A stretch of DNA of 64,000 nucleotides from Sphingomonas sp. HMP6 (GTDB lineage Bacteria > Pseudomonadota > Alphaproteobacteria > Sphingomonadales > Sphingomonadaceae). A program made the position numbers and the translations under genes. Every line of letters begins with the position of its first letter. Within the stretch, counting starts at the first letter, position 1. Of the stretch, positions 54,359-63,126 are shown piece by piece. The notes under the pieces were generated by a model that saw only the letters and a program-made list of their open reading frames with translations, was not told where the DNA came from and did not search any database. The stretch is from contig NZ_AP022672.1 in NCBI RefSeq assembly GCF_013374095.1, forward strand, positions 310,001 to 374,000. Reading direction: 5' to 3'.

Positions 54359-55885
54359 TTACTGGCCGAAGCCGACCGTGGCCGCCCGTGCGATCGCTTC
54401 GCGCGCGGCGGCGAGCAAAGCGCCCGCCTTGGCCTCGCATTCGCGCTGTTCATAATCCGGGTTCGAATCGGCGACGATCCCGGCGCCTGCCTGCACATGC
54501 ATGACGCCGTCCTTCACAATCGCGGTGCGCAGGACGATGCACGAATCCATCGATCCGTCGGGCGAGAAATAGCCGACGCCGCCCGCGTACGGCCCGCGCA
54601 CGGCGTTTTCGAGCTCGGCGATGATTTCGCACGCACGCACCTTTGGCGCGCCACTGACGGTGCCCGCCGGAAAACCGGCAAAAAGGGCGTCGAGCGCGTC
54701 GTGCTCGGGGCTTAGCCGGCCGACGACGTTCGAGACGATGTGCATGACATGGCTGTACAATTCGGTGGTGTAGCTCGCGGTCACGGTAACGCTGCCCGAT
54801 TCCGCCACCCGCCCGACATCGTTGCGACCAAGATCGAGCAGCATCAAATGCTCGGCGCGTTCCTTGGGATCGGCGAGCAGGCTAATGCGGTTCGCTTCAT
54901 CCTCCGCCGCCGTCTTGCCGCGTGGGCGCGTGCCCGCGATCGGGCGGATCGTCACCTCGCCGTCGCGGACGCGGACGAGGATTTCGGGGCTCGATCCGGT
55001 CAGCGCGAAGCCGGGCAAATCCAGATGATAGAGGAACGGCGAAGGGTTGATGCGGCGGAGCGCGCGGTAGAGCTCGAACGGCGGCAGCGTGAAGGGCGCG
55101 GTAAAGCGCTGCGACAGCACGACCTGAAAGATGTCGCCCGCGACGATATAGTCCTTCGCCGCCGCGACCATCTCGGCATAGCGGCCCGGGGGCAGCGTGG
55201 GTTGCAGCGCAATCTCTCCGCCAGCCTCGGCGCGGACCGGAGTGGGCAGCGGCGCGGTGGCAAGGCGCGCGGCGGTCGCATCGATCCGGTCGAGCGCCTC
55301 GGCGACAATGGCTTCAGGAGAACGCGTCGCATCGGGCCACACCGGGGCAACCAAAAACAGCGCATCGGCGAGCCGGTCGAAGATCAGGATCACCGTCGGC
55401 CGCACGAACATCATGTCGGGCAGGCCGAGCGCGCTCGTCTCGGGGCGCGGCAGGCGTTCGACCAGGCCGATCGTCTCATAGCCGAAATAGCCGACCAGAC
55501 AGGCAAGCGCGCGGGGCAGCTCGGGCGGCACGTCCATCCGGCAGGATGCGACCAGCGTGCGCAACGCGTCGAGCGTCGGTTCGGCGCAGGGCGCGAAAGC
55601 GTCGCGGTCGGTCAGCCAGTGCGGGTTGATCGCGGCGCTATTGCCCTCGGCGCGGAAGACGAGGTCGGGCGCAAGGCCGATCAGGCTGTGACGCCCGCGT
55701 GTCTCCCCGCCCTCGACCGATTCGAGCAGGAAATCGCCACGCCCCGGTTCGATCAGCTTCAGCGCGGCGGCGACCGGGGTTTCGGTGTCGGCGACCTGGC
55801 GCTGCCACAGCAAGGCCGGGCGCCCGGCCGCGAGCGCCGTCAGTGCCGCCGATCGACCGGCGCGATCAGGGCTGATCGGTCGCAC
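54359..55885 (-). CDS. trpE: Anthranilate synthase component I
   Basis: A 508-residue chorismate-using enzyme. The N-terminal domain has the tryptophan feedback motif LLES (DFLLESVEGGETRGRHSL), so the enzyme is probably inhibited by tryptophan. The catalytic domain contains VVLSQRFTAPF, SPEILVRV, IAGTRPRGKT, LLDLGRNDVGRV and GAPKVRACEII. The start is GTG 55885, which overlaps the end of the PPIase gene by 20 bp, implying co-transcription with it. The glutaminase partner TrpG is encoded about 0.7 kb downstream. Confidence 0.95.
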   Translation of the reverse strand: MRPISPDRAGRSAALTALAAGRPALLWQRQVADTETPVAAALKLIEPGRGDFLLESVEGGETRGRHSLIGLAPDLVFRAEGNSAAINPHWLTDRDAFAPCAEPTLDALRTLVASCRMDVPPELPRALACLVGYFGYETIGLVERLPRPETSALGLPDMMFVRPTVILIFDRLADALFLVAPVWPDATRSPEAIVAEALDRIDATAARLATAPLPTPVRAEAGGEIALQPTLPPGRYAEMVAAAKDYIVAGDIFQVVLSQRFTAPFTLPPFELYRALRRINPSPFLYHLDLPGFALTGSSPEILVRVRDGEVTIRPIAGTRPRGKTAAEDEANRISLLADPKERAEHLMLLDLGRNDVGRVAESGSVTVTASYTTELYSHVMHIVSNVVGRLSPEHDALDALFAGFPAGTVSGAPKVRACEIIAELENAVRGPYAGGVGYFSPDGSMDSCIVLRTAIVKDGVMHVQAGAGIVADSNPDYEQRECEAKAGALLAAAREAIARAATVGFGQ

Positions 55886-57821
55886 TCGCGCCGCCGAGCA
55901 GGTCGGCCTTCAACTTGGCGATCGCGGCGGCATTGCGCGTGACCCCGATCGCGTTCTGGACCGCCTTGCCGAATTCGGCGGCGTATTCGCGACCGATCAC
56001 CTTGCCGATGTCGGCACGGGTTCCGGCGATGACGGTTTTGTTGCCGCGCGCATCGCCCGGCACGATCGTATCGAGATGGATGATGTAGAAACCTGCCTTT
56101 TCGGGCGCTTCCAGCATCTTGGTAGTGCCCTGCGCCATCGCGAACAGCATTGCGAGCGGCGGCGGGACGGCGCGCGGGTTGGACAGCAATTGCGCGCGCG
56201 GCCCCGCGATCGGACGGGCCGCAGGCAGCTTCAGGCCCGTGGCACCAAGCGCCTGGGGAAGCGGCGTGCCCTTGTTGGCGGCGGCCACGACGGTGGCGGC
56301 GAACTGACGTGCGGCGCGCTGCGACCGGTCGATGATGAAATCGCGCGCAACGATCTCACGGATTTGCGCCAGTGGGCGTGGAGCGGCGGCGATGATCTTG
56401 TCGAGCTGCGCCAGCGCGAAGCTGCCATCGGTGCCGAGCGGGATGGTCTGGGCTTCGTCGCCGGCTTGCGCCGCAAAGCCCGCAGCGACGATCTGCGCGA
56501 GTGCCGGATCGGGCTGGGTGGTCGGCGCATCGGGGTCAGCGCCCGTTGCGAGCAAGGCGGGGGTGCGGAGCGCGGTGAGCTTGTTCTTCGCGACGATGCC
56601 GTCGAAATGATCGCGCGCCAAGCTGTCGTCGAAGCTCGCGCGGAGCGTGCTGAGCACCGTCCCGGTCTTTTGCTTGAGCAAGTCGGCCTTGAGTTCCGGC
56701 GTTGCCTCGGCGAGCGTCTTGGCGGCCTGGGTGCGCTGCTTTTCGACCTTCAGCACGACGAAGCCGAGCGGCCCGCGCAAGGGCCCGACGACATCGCCGA
56801 CCTTGCCAGCAAAGGCGGCGTTGGCGAGCTCGACCGAGCTTTGCTTGACGTAGGCATCCTTCTGCACGTCGGTCGCGGTGACGGGCTCAAGCCCCGCGGC
56901 ACGCGCGGCCGCTTCGATCGGGGTACCACCGCGCACCTTGGCAGCAAGTGCGGTTGCCGCGGCCTGATCGGCGACGACGACTTGCACGATCGTGCGCAGA
57001 TCGGCGGGCGCGTATTTTGCGGACTGTGCCTTATAGGCGGCGGCGATCTCGGCCTCGGTCGGCGTGATCTGCGCCACGACCGGAGCGGGATTGACCAGCG
57101 CATAGCGCAGGATGCGCCGTTCTGGCACGCGGTAGCGTGCGACGTTGCGGGTATAATACGGAGTCAGTTCGGCGTCGGTCGGCGCGGCGCCGGCGGGGAC
57201 GGCCTGGGTCGGGATGAAGCCGATCACGCCGCGACGCTGCTCCAGCAACAAGCTCGAATAGGGCAAGGCGAGCTGCTCGGGCACTTGCGCGGCGCGGACG
57301 GTGGGGACGATCAGGTGGCGCGTGACGATCTGATCGGTCACGTCCTCGCGGACTTGCGCGTCGGTCTGGCCGATCTGCTGCAGCGCCGCTTCATATTTCT
57401 TCGGATCGAACTTGCCGTCTATGCCGGCCAAGCTTGGCTGGCTGGCGATGATGCCGTCGACCGACTTCTTGCTGATGACCATGCCCTGCTGTTTGGCATA
57501 GGCGCGGAAGGCGGCCGAATCGATCATCCGCTCGACCGTCGCCTCGAACCCGCCGCCCGCGATGAAACCGGCCATGTCGAGCTGCGGGTTCTGCTGCCGA
57601 TATTGATCGACATCGCGCTGCGCCGCCGCGCGCAGCTCGGCAATTGTGATCTTCGTCTTGCCGACGGTGACGGCGACATCGCCCTTGGCCGCGCCGCCAG
57701 CGCCGCCCAACGAACCCGCATTGTCGCTAAGCACGAAGAGCAGCCCCATCAACGCGACGAAACCGAGCGCAACGGCAGCCCCGATCGGATTGGTGATGAA
57801 GCGGCGAATGAAACTGATCAT
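55866..57821 (-). CDS. ppiD: PpiD-like periplasmic peptidyl-prolyl isomerase
   Basis: A 651-residue membrane-anchored chaperone. The start at 57821 (MISFIRRFITNPIGAAVALG) gives a cytoplasmic tip and one membrane helix (about 14-34). A SurA-like N-terminal chaperone domain (about 50-210) and a parvulin-type rotamase domain (about 270-370, with GDVVGPLRGPLGFVVLKV) follow, then a second helical part. It helps proteins leaving the Sec translocon to fold. It is located directly before trpE, as in many sphingomonads, and diverges from tpiA. Confidence 0.88.
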   Translation of the reverse strand: MISFIRRFITNPIGAAVALGFVALMGLLFVLSDNAGSLGGAGGAAKGDVAVTVGKTKITIAELRAAAQRDVDQYRQQNPQLDMAGFIAGGGFEATVERMIDSAAFRAYAKQQGMVISKKSVDGIIASQPSLAGIDGKFDPKKYEAALQQIGQTDAQVREDVTDQIVTRHLIVPTVRAAQVPEQLALPYSSLLLEQRRGVIGFIPTQAVPAGAAPTDAELTPYYTRNVARYRVPERRILRYALVNPAPVVAQITPTEAEIAAAYKAQSAKYAPADLRTIVQVVVADQAAATALAAKVRGGTPIEAAARAAGLEPVTATDVQKDAYVKQSSVELANAAFAGKVGDVVGPLRGPLGFVVLKVEKQRTQAAKTLAEATPELKADLLKQKTGTVLSTLRASFDDSLARDHFDGIVAKNKLTALRTPALLATGADPDAPTTQPDPALAQIVAAGFAAQAGDEAQTIPLGTDGSFALAQLDKIIAAAPRPLAQIREIVARDFIIDRSQRAARQFAATVVAAANKGTPLPQALGATGLKLPAARPIAGPRAQLLSNPRAVPPPLAMLFAMAQGTTKMLEAPEKAGFYIIHLDTIVPGDARGNKTVIAGTRADIGKVIGREYAAEFGKAVQNAIGVTRNAAAIAKLKADLLGGASATDQP

Positions 57822-57950
57822 GGTCGGATAGGGCCGATCTTTTGAAAGCGTGTTGCGCGCCGCTTTAGGGGGGAGGCGTGGCGGCTTCAAGCTTGCGTGC
57901 GCGCGCCGCTGCGTTATCGCATCCGCAAACACGACCGTGAAGGGTGAGGG

Positions 57951-58685
57951 ATGACACGACGCAAGCTGGTGGCGGGCAATTGGAAGATGAACGGCGACCG
58001 CGCGGCGCTGACCGAACTGGTCGCGATCGCGGCGGCGGGGGCGAGCACGGATGTCGACGTGGCGATTGCGGTTCCCGCCACGCTGATCGCGCCTGCGGGC
58101 GAGCGCGTGCCGGGCTTCGCGATCGGGGCGGAGGATGTCCACCCGGCCGACAAGGGCGCGCATACCGGGTGCCTGTCCGCGGCGATGCTCAAGGAAGCCG
58201 GCGCGTCCTTCTCAATCGTCGGGCATAGCGAGCGCCGCGCCGACTGCCACGAAACCGACGCGCAAGTGAAGGCCAAGGCCGAGGCGCTGCACCGCCACGG
58301 AATGCGCGCGATCCTGTGCGTCGGCGAAACGCTGGCCGAGCGTGATGCGGGCCGGGCCGAGGCGGTGGTGACGGCGCAGATCGCCGGATCGCTGCCCGAG
58401 GGTGCGGCGGCGGAGTGGCTGTCGATCGCCTATGAGCCGGTCTGGGCGATCGGTACGGGGCGCACGCCGACGGTCGAGGATGTGGCGGCGATGCACGGCG
58501 CGATCCGCGCGAAGCTGCGCGCGTTGATCGGCGACGAGGCGGATGCGGTGCGGATCCTGTACGGCGGATCGGTGACGGCGGAGAATGCGGCGGACTTGCT
58601 GCACGCGGGCGATGTCGACGGCGCGCTGGTCGGCGGCGCGAGCCTGACGGCGGCGAAGTTCGTGCCGATCATCGAAGCAGCCTGA
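57951..58685 (+). CDS. tpiA: Triose-phosphate isomerase
   Basis: A 244-residue TIM barrel. The signature residues are Asn and Lys in VAGNWKMNG, the electrophilic His in VGHSERR, the catalytic Glu in AYEPVWAIGTG and the phosphate loop in YGGSVTAENA and LVGGASL. It interconverts dihydroxyacetone phosphate and glyceraldehyde 3-phosphate. ATG 57951 has GAGGG upstream. The expected neighbour secG is not found downstream; a small coiled-coil protein follows instead. Confidence 0.96.
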   Translation: MTRRKLVAGNWKMNGDRAALTELVAIAAAGASTDVDVAIAVPATLIAPAGERVPGFAIGAEDVHPADKGAHTGCLSAAMLKEAGASFSIVGHSERRADCHETDAQVKAKAEALHRHGMRAILCVGETLAERDAGRAEAVVTAQIAGSLPEGAAAEWLSIAYEPVWAIGTGRTPTVEDVAAMHGAIRAKLRALIGDEADAVRILYGGSVTAENAADLLHAGDVDGALVGGASLTAAKFVPIIEAA

Positions 58686-58692
58686 GGGCCGG

Positions 58693-59274
58693 GTGGCGCG
58701 GCAGCTCAAGGTGTTCGTGGTGCCCGCGGGCTTCCACGACGCCTATGTCGCGGCACCGAGCCGCAAGGCCGCGCTTGCGGCCTGGGGCAGCGAGCACGAC
58801 CTGTTTGCGCGGGGGATTGCGCAGGAAGTTACCGATCCGGCGCTCACCGCCGAGCCGCTCGCGCATCCGGGCGCGGTGATCAAACGCTCGCGCGGGACGA
58901 CGGCGGAGCAGATCGCCGCACTGCCCGATGCGCCGGTGCGGACGGCGGAGGACGATCCGCCGGCCACGCCTGCCAAAACCAAGCGGGGCGGGGGCAAGGC
59001 TTCACCCGAGCGGAAAGCGGAACCGAAACCCACACCGCCACCCCCGCCCAAGCCCTCGCGCGACGCGCTCGCCGCGGCGGAACAGGCGCTCGCCGATCTG
59101 GAAGATGCCTACCGCGACGCCGACGCTGCGCTTCTCGCGCGGCAACGCGCGCTTGACCGTGAACGCCGCGATCTCGAGGCAGCGCATGAGCGCGACAGCA
59201 AGGAGCGCGGCGATGCGCTGGCGGAGGAACGCGACCGCTACGACCGAGCGATTTCACGCTGGCGGAAGGAGTAG
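58693..59274 (+). CDS. Hypothetical Pro-rich coiled-coil protein after tpiA
   Basis: A 193-residue soluble protein. A conserved-looking N-terminal module (RQLKVFVVPAGFHDAYVAAP, SRKAALAAWG, about 1-80) is joined by a Pro/Lys-rich linker (about 95-120, EPKPTPPPPPKPS) to a C-terminal charged coiled coil (about 125-193). The start is GTG 58693, seven bases after the tpiA stop with GAGGG in the gap, so it is co-transcribed with tpiA. The N-terminal module resembles short sphingomonad proteins of unknown function. No enzyme motif. Confidence 0.65.
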   Translation: MARQLKVFVVPAGFHDAYVAAPSRKAALAAWGSEHDLFARGIAQEVTDPALTAEPLAHPGAVIKRSRGTTAEQIAALPDAPVRTAEDDPPATPAKTKRGGGKASPERKAEPKPTPPPPPKPSRDALAAAEQALADLEDAYRDADAALLARQRALDRERRDLEAAHERDSKERGDALAEERDRYDRAISRWRKE

Positions 59275-59370
59275 GGGAGACGTGGAATTGAATCGGAGGC
59301 TGCGGCTTCCGCCCGGTTTTTGCCGTCAGCCATCGTTTTGGTGCGACCCCAAAGCGGTAGTCTTCTGCGC

Positions 59371-59784
59371 CTACTCGACTTTCAAATGAGCGGCCCCAAT
59401 CGCGCCGACGATCATTCCGATAGACGGAAACTCGCGCAGATCGGCAGGCAAATCCTCTGGTTTAATGAAGACAGAAGGAGATGCGACCAACTCGTAGGTG
59501 CCTAGCGCTTGAGCACGTGATCTATGCCCATCCGTCCAGTCGTACACAAAGAACCCTCGGCGGCTTAGATCGATGAATGAGCTTGGGTTCGGCACCGCAG
59601 CGACTGCAGTCGCATCGCCTACGACCGGCAAGTTGAGCAGCCTTTCCTCGATACCGACCACGTCGATACCGCTCTTTAAAACGGCGGCAGGAATCGGGCC
59701 TTCGCCCGCAGTTATCATCGCAGCCAACCGCCCGTCGGCGTCAGTGGCGAGCCAAGTGCAATCGATCTGGGTCGGATATACCAT
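59371..59784 (-). CDS. Hypothetical protein, immunity-like composition
   Basis: A 137-residue acidic soluble protein starting MVYPTQIDCTWLATDADGRL, with repeated hydrophobic strands and a segment FFVYDWTDGHRSRAQALGTYEL. It lacks signal and membrane helices. Lower GC content and its isolated position suggest recent acquisition. The N-terminal pattern of a short ID-C-W-L-A-D-G-R strand pair is seen in orphan immunity-type proteins, but I do not recognise a defined family and no toxin gene is adjacent. Confidence 0.45.
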   Translation of the reverse strand: MVYPTQIDCTWLATDADGRLAAMITAGEGPIPAAVLKSGIDVVGIEERLLNLPVVGDATAVAAVPNPSSFIDLSRRGFFVYDWTDGHRSRAQALGTYELVASPSVFIKPEDLPADLREFPSIGMIVGAIGAAHLKVE

Positions 59785-59880
59785 ATCCGGAAGCTAGGCC
59801 GACCAAAGTCTGGTTTCAAACGAATTGGGCCCAAAGCTGACCGTCTCCTGACAACCAAAGCGGCCTTCCACCCCTACGCA

Positions 59881-60273
59881 TCAAACCGGCGGGGGCACCA
59901 ACCCGATCAGCTTCATCGCCACCGCTTGCGCGACCATCGTGATCAGCCAGTAGAGGCTGTCGCCCACGGCGCGGCGGGGCGGCGCGCTGCGATAGCTGTG
60001 GGTGATCGCGACCACCGGCAGCACGAAGCCCGCCCAGATCACCACCGCGCTGCCCACCGCCATGATCCACGGGGCGGCCTTGGGCGGGGCTAGGATCAGC
60101 GCGCCCGCCAGGATCGAGGCGAACCAGAACAAGCCGAGCGCGGCGGTGACGATTGCGCCGATCGACATTCGACCCACCGACCGATCGAACGTCACGCGAT
60201 AGGCCGCACCGGTCGTCAGCCCGATCGTTGTCGCGATCAGGATGGGGAACAGGTTGAGCCAGATGTAGATCAT
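59881..60273 (-). CDS. Four-helix membrane protein coupled to leucyl aminopeptidase
   Basis: A 130-residue protein with four membrane helices (about 5-22, 38-62, 70-90 and 105-125). The start at 60273 overlaps the aminopeptidase stop (ATGA), so it is made from the same mRNA. A short basic loop THSYRSAPPRRAVGDS lies between helices 3 and 4. Length and layout recall DUF1761-type proteins, but the match is not firm. Function unknown. Confidence 0.6.
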   Translation of the reverse strand: MIYIWLNLFPILIATTIGLTTGAAYRVTFDRSVGRMSIGAIVTAALGLFWFASILAGALILAPPKAAPWIMAVGSAVVIWAGFVLPVVAITHSYRSAPPRRAVGDSLYWLITMVAQAVAMKLIGLVPPPV

Positions 60274-61658
60274 CCCGGATACCGCCCTTTCAGCACCGCC
60301 CAGGCCGCGCGCAGGCCGAGCGCGTCGCCGCCCTTGGGCCGGCCCGGCTTCGACGCTGGTCGCCACGCGAAGGTGTCGAAATGCGCCCAGGGCGTGCCCG
60401 CATCGACGAAGCGGCGCAGGAAGAGCGCGGCGGTCACCGATCCGGCAAAGCCGCCCTCGGGCGCGTTGACCATGTCGGCGATGTCGCTGTCGAGCATCGC
60501 ATCGTACCCGTCCCACAGCGGCATCCGCCACAGCGGATCGCCGACCGCGCTGCCCGCCGCGAGCAGCGCATCGGCGAGCGTGTCGTCATTGACGAAGGTT
60601 GCGGGCAGATCGGGGCCGAGCGCGACGCGCGCTGCGCCGGTCAGCGTCGCGAAATCGAGGATCAGGCCGGGGTTGCTCTCCGCCGCTTTGGTCAGCGCAT
60701 CGCCGAGGACGAGCCGCCCCTCGGCATCGGTATTGGTGTTCTCGACCGTCAGCCCTTTGCGCGAGCGCAGGATGTCGCCGGGGCGGAAGGCATTGCCCGC
60801 GATGCTGTTCTCGACCGCCGGAATCAGCAGGTGCAGCCGGACGGGCAAACGTAGCCCCATCACCAGCCCGGCGAGCGCGAGCGCGTGCGCGGCACCGCCC
60901 ATGTCTTTCTTCATCAGCTTCATGCTGCCGCCGGTCTTGATGTCGAGACCGCCCGAATCGAAGCATACGCCCTTGCCGATGATCGCGATGCGCGGGTTCT
61001 TGGGGTCGCCCCATTCGAGCTCGATCAGGCGCGGCTCGCGGCCCTTGGCGGCGGCTTGGCCGACGGTGTGGATCATCGGATAGCCTTGGACGAGCGCGTC
61101 GCCCTTGGTCACCGTGAGCGTCGCTGAATGCGCCTCGGCCAGCTTTTTCGCTTCCGCTTCCAGCTCGGCGGGGCCGAGATCGGCGGCAGGGATGTTGACC
61201 AGATCGCGGACTTGCGCGGTGGCGCTCGCAATCGCGACGGTCTCGACGATCCGCGCGGGTTCGCCGGTCAGCAGCACGCGCGGCCCTTGGGCGGGATCGT
61301 CGCTGCGGTAGCGGGTGAACTTGTGTTGCGCGAGGCACCAGCCGAGCATCGCGGCACCGGGCTCGCCCTCGGCCAGGCGATAGGTCCCCTCGGGCAATTG
61401 CTCGCCGAGCGACGCGATCCGCCACGGCGAGTCGACGCCTTCGTTGCACACCAGCAGCATCGCCCAATCGTCCGGGCCATCACCTGGCAGGACCGCGCGA
61501 TTGCCCGCCTTGCCGGTCAGCCGGTGCGCCGCGACGGTGGTGCGGATGCGCGGCGGTTGCGCGTTCAGCCATTCCGACCAGCGATCGGGATGAACGACGT
61601 GGATGCTCCGCGCGGGCTGGCCGCGATCGGGCTGCAGCAGGCTTGCGAAATCGGTCAT
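60270..61658 (-). CDS. M17 leucyl aminopeptidase family protein
   Basis: A 462-residue metallopeptidase. The N-terminal domain (about 1-150) is divergent. The C-terminal catalytic domain has the two-metal motifs IGKGVCFDSGGLDIK (Lys and Asp), MKKDMGGAAHAL (Asp) and the M17 signature NTDAEGRLVLGDAL (Asp, Glu, Arg). It removes N-terminal residues from peptides in the cytoplasm. Its ATG overlaps the stop of the upstream serine-hydrolase gene (ATGA), and its stop overlaps the following membrane gene, forming a three-gene operon. Confidence 0.92.
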   Translation of the reverse strand: MTDFASLLQPDRGQPARSIHVVHPDRWSEWLNAQPPRIRTTVAAHRLTGKAGNRAVLPGDGPDDWAMLLVCNEGVDSPWRIASLGEQLPEGTYRLAEGEPGAAMLGWCLAQHKFTRYRSDDPAQGPRVLLTGEPARIVETVAIASATAQVRDLVNIPAADLGPAELEAEAKKLAEAHSATLTVTKGDALVQGYPMIHTVGQAAAKGREPRLIELEWGDPKNPRIAIIGKGVCFDSGGLDIKTGGSMKLMKKDMGGAAHALALAGLVMGLRLPVRLHLLIPAVENSIAGNAFRPGDILRSRKGLTVENTNTDAEGRLVLGDALTKAAESNPGLILDFATLTGAARVALGPDLPATFVNDDTLADALLAAGSAVGDPLWRMPLWDGYDAMLDSDIADMVNAPEGGFAGSVTAALFLRRFVDAGTPWAHFDTFAWRPASKPGRPKGGDALGLRAAWAVLKGRYPG

Positions 61659-63055
61659 TGCTGGGTGGGTGCCACTAGGAATTGTTCGATCTTTCCGTTC
61701 TCGCCGGGTTCGGCATAGGTGCTGATGACAAGGGTGATGGTCGGGAATTCGACACGGTAGACGCGGTTGACGAAGCCGCCGCGCAACCGCGTCTTGCCCA
61801 TCTGCGCGAAGCTGCGCGGCGTGCCGAGCGGGGCCAAGCTGGTGCGGTAATCGCCGAGCGTAGTGGCGTTGAAATAGAAGTTCGCATTCTCGGTCAGGCG
61901 GCTGCGGTCGAGCGTGCCGCCGCGCACTTGATCGAACACTTGGCGTACTTGCGCGAGCGCGGCGGTGTCGGCCGGATCGGGCGCTGCCGGCGTGAGCACG
62001 ATGCCCGAGAGCTTTTGGGACAGGACCTTGAACGCTTCGTTCGACCAGCTGTTGGTCAGCACGACGATCGCGGCCTTGTCATCGGGATAGACGATGTTTT
62101 CCGAGAGGAAGCCGACTGCCTCGCCGCTATGCTCGATGAAGCGGTGGCCGCTGGCGGACCCGCTGAACACGCCGAGGCCGTAGCCGTTGGTGGTGCCATC
62201 GGCGAGCTTGACCGGCGTTTCCTGCGCCGCCCAATCCTCGGGCGTTAGCACGGTGCGATCGAGCCGCGCGACATCCCACAAGGCGAGCGATTTTGCGCTC
62301 ATCGACAGCTCGCCAGCCGCGTAAAGCCAGCCGTGCGCGGCGGGCGTGACGGGGCGCACTGGTCCCAGCGCGGCGCGCCCGTAGCCTTGCGGAAAGCCCG
62401 GCCCGATCGCGAGATCCTGGTCGGACGCTTTGATGCCGAGCGGCTTGAAGATGCGCGCTTGGAGAAAATCGAGCAGCGGTTGGCCGGAGACCTTTTCGAC
62501 GATCATGCCCGCGACGACATAGCCGGTGTTCGAATATTGCCACTGCGTGCCGGGGGTGAAATCGAGCGGTTTCTTCGCCCAGCGATCGACGATCTGCTGC
62601 GGTGTGACGGGTGTGGCCATCGCCTTGAAGCTGTAATCCTGCGGCCAGTAATCCTGTAGCCCTGCGGTGTGGCTGAGCAATTGGCGCAGCGTGATCGTGT
62701 CGCCACCGCTGATATCAGGGAGGTATTTTGCGACCGTATCGTCGAGGCTGAGCTTGCCGTCGCGTTGCAGCAGCAGGACGGCAGCGGCAGTGAATTGCTT
62801 CGAGATCGAGGCGATCTGATACGGGGCGTCGTCGCGCGTCGTGCCGGTTTCGGCCTGCTTGCCATACGCCTTGGCATAGACGACGCGCCCACCGCGTACG
62901 ATCGCGATCGAGGCCGAGGGCACGCCCGATTTGGCGAGCGTGTCGGTGACGGTGCTGTCGACCTTCGCCGTTTCGGCGGGGCTCAAATCCTGCGCGGCGA
63001 GGGGTGCGGCGGCGACCAGCAGGATCGCGGCGAAACAGGATCGGAACGGCGTCAC
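61655..63055 (-). CDS. Exported beta-lactamase-fold serine hydrolase
   Basis: A 466-residue protein of the class C beta-lactamase/D-aminopeptidase group. I chose GTG 63055 (AAAGAG upstream), which opens a Sec signal (AAILLVAAAPLAAQ). The nucleophile motif is SISK (S-x-x-K), the second motif YSN and the third HSG. The C-terminal 120 residues (after about 345) form an extra beta-rich domain. Substrate is likely a peptide, ester or cell-wall fragment rather than an antibiotic. Translational coupling to an aminopeptidase hints at peptide degradation. Confidence 0.85.
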   Translation of the reverse strand: MTPFRSCFAAILLVAAAPLAAQDLSPAETAKVDSTVTDTLAKSGVPSASIAIVRGGRVVYAKAYGKQAETGTTRDDAPYQIASISKQFTAAAVLLLQRDGKLSLDDTVAKYLPDISGGDTITLRQLLSHTAGLQDYWPQDYSFKAMATPVTPQQIVDRWAKKPLDFTPGTQWQYSNTGYVVAGMIVEKVSGQPLLDFLQARIFKPLGIKASDQDLAIGPGFPQGYGRAALGPVRPVTPAAHGWLYAAGELSMSAKSLALWDVARLDRTVLTPEDWAAQETPVKLADGTTNGYGLGVFSGSASGHRFIEHSGEAVGFLSENIVYPDDKAAIVVLTNSWSNEAFKVLSQKLSGIVLTPAAPDPADTAALAQVRQVFDQVRGGTLDRSRLTENANFYFNATTLGDYRTSLAPLGTPRSFAQMGKTRLRGGFVNRVYRVEFPTITLVISTYAEPGENGKIEQFLVAPTQQ

Positions 63056-63126
63056 GGGCACTCTTTCACAGGGTCTGAGACGCCGATATGTCACCCCCGT
63101 GCCGAAAAAGGAAAGCCAGAAGTGGC

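Noticed and set aside
55785..57845. Plus-strand open frame (686 codons) opposite ppiD
   Set aside because: Shadow of a well-supported gene on the other strand; Arg/Gly/Asp-rich low-complexity product.
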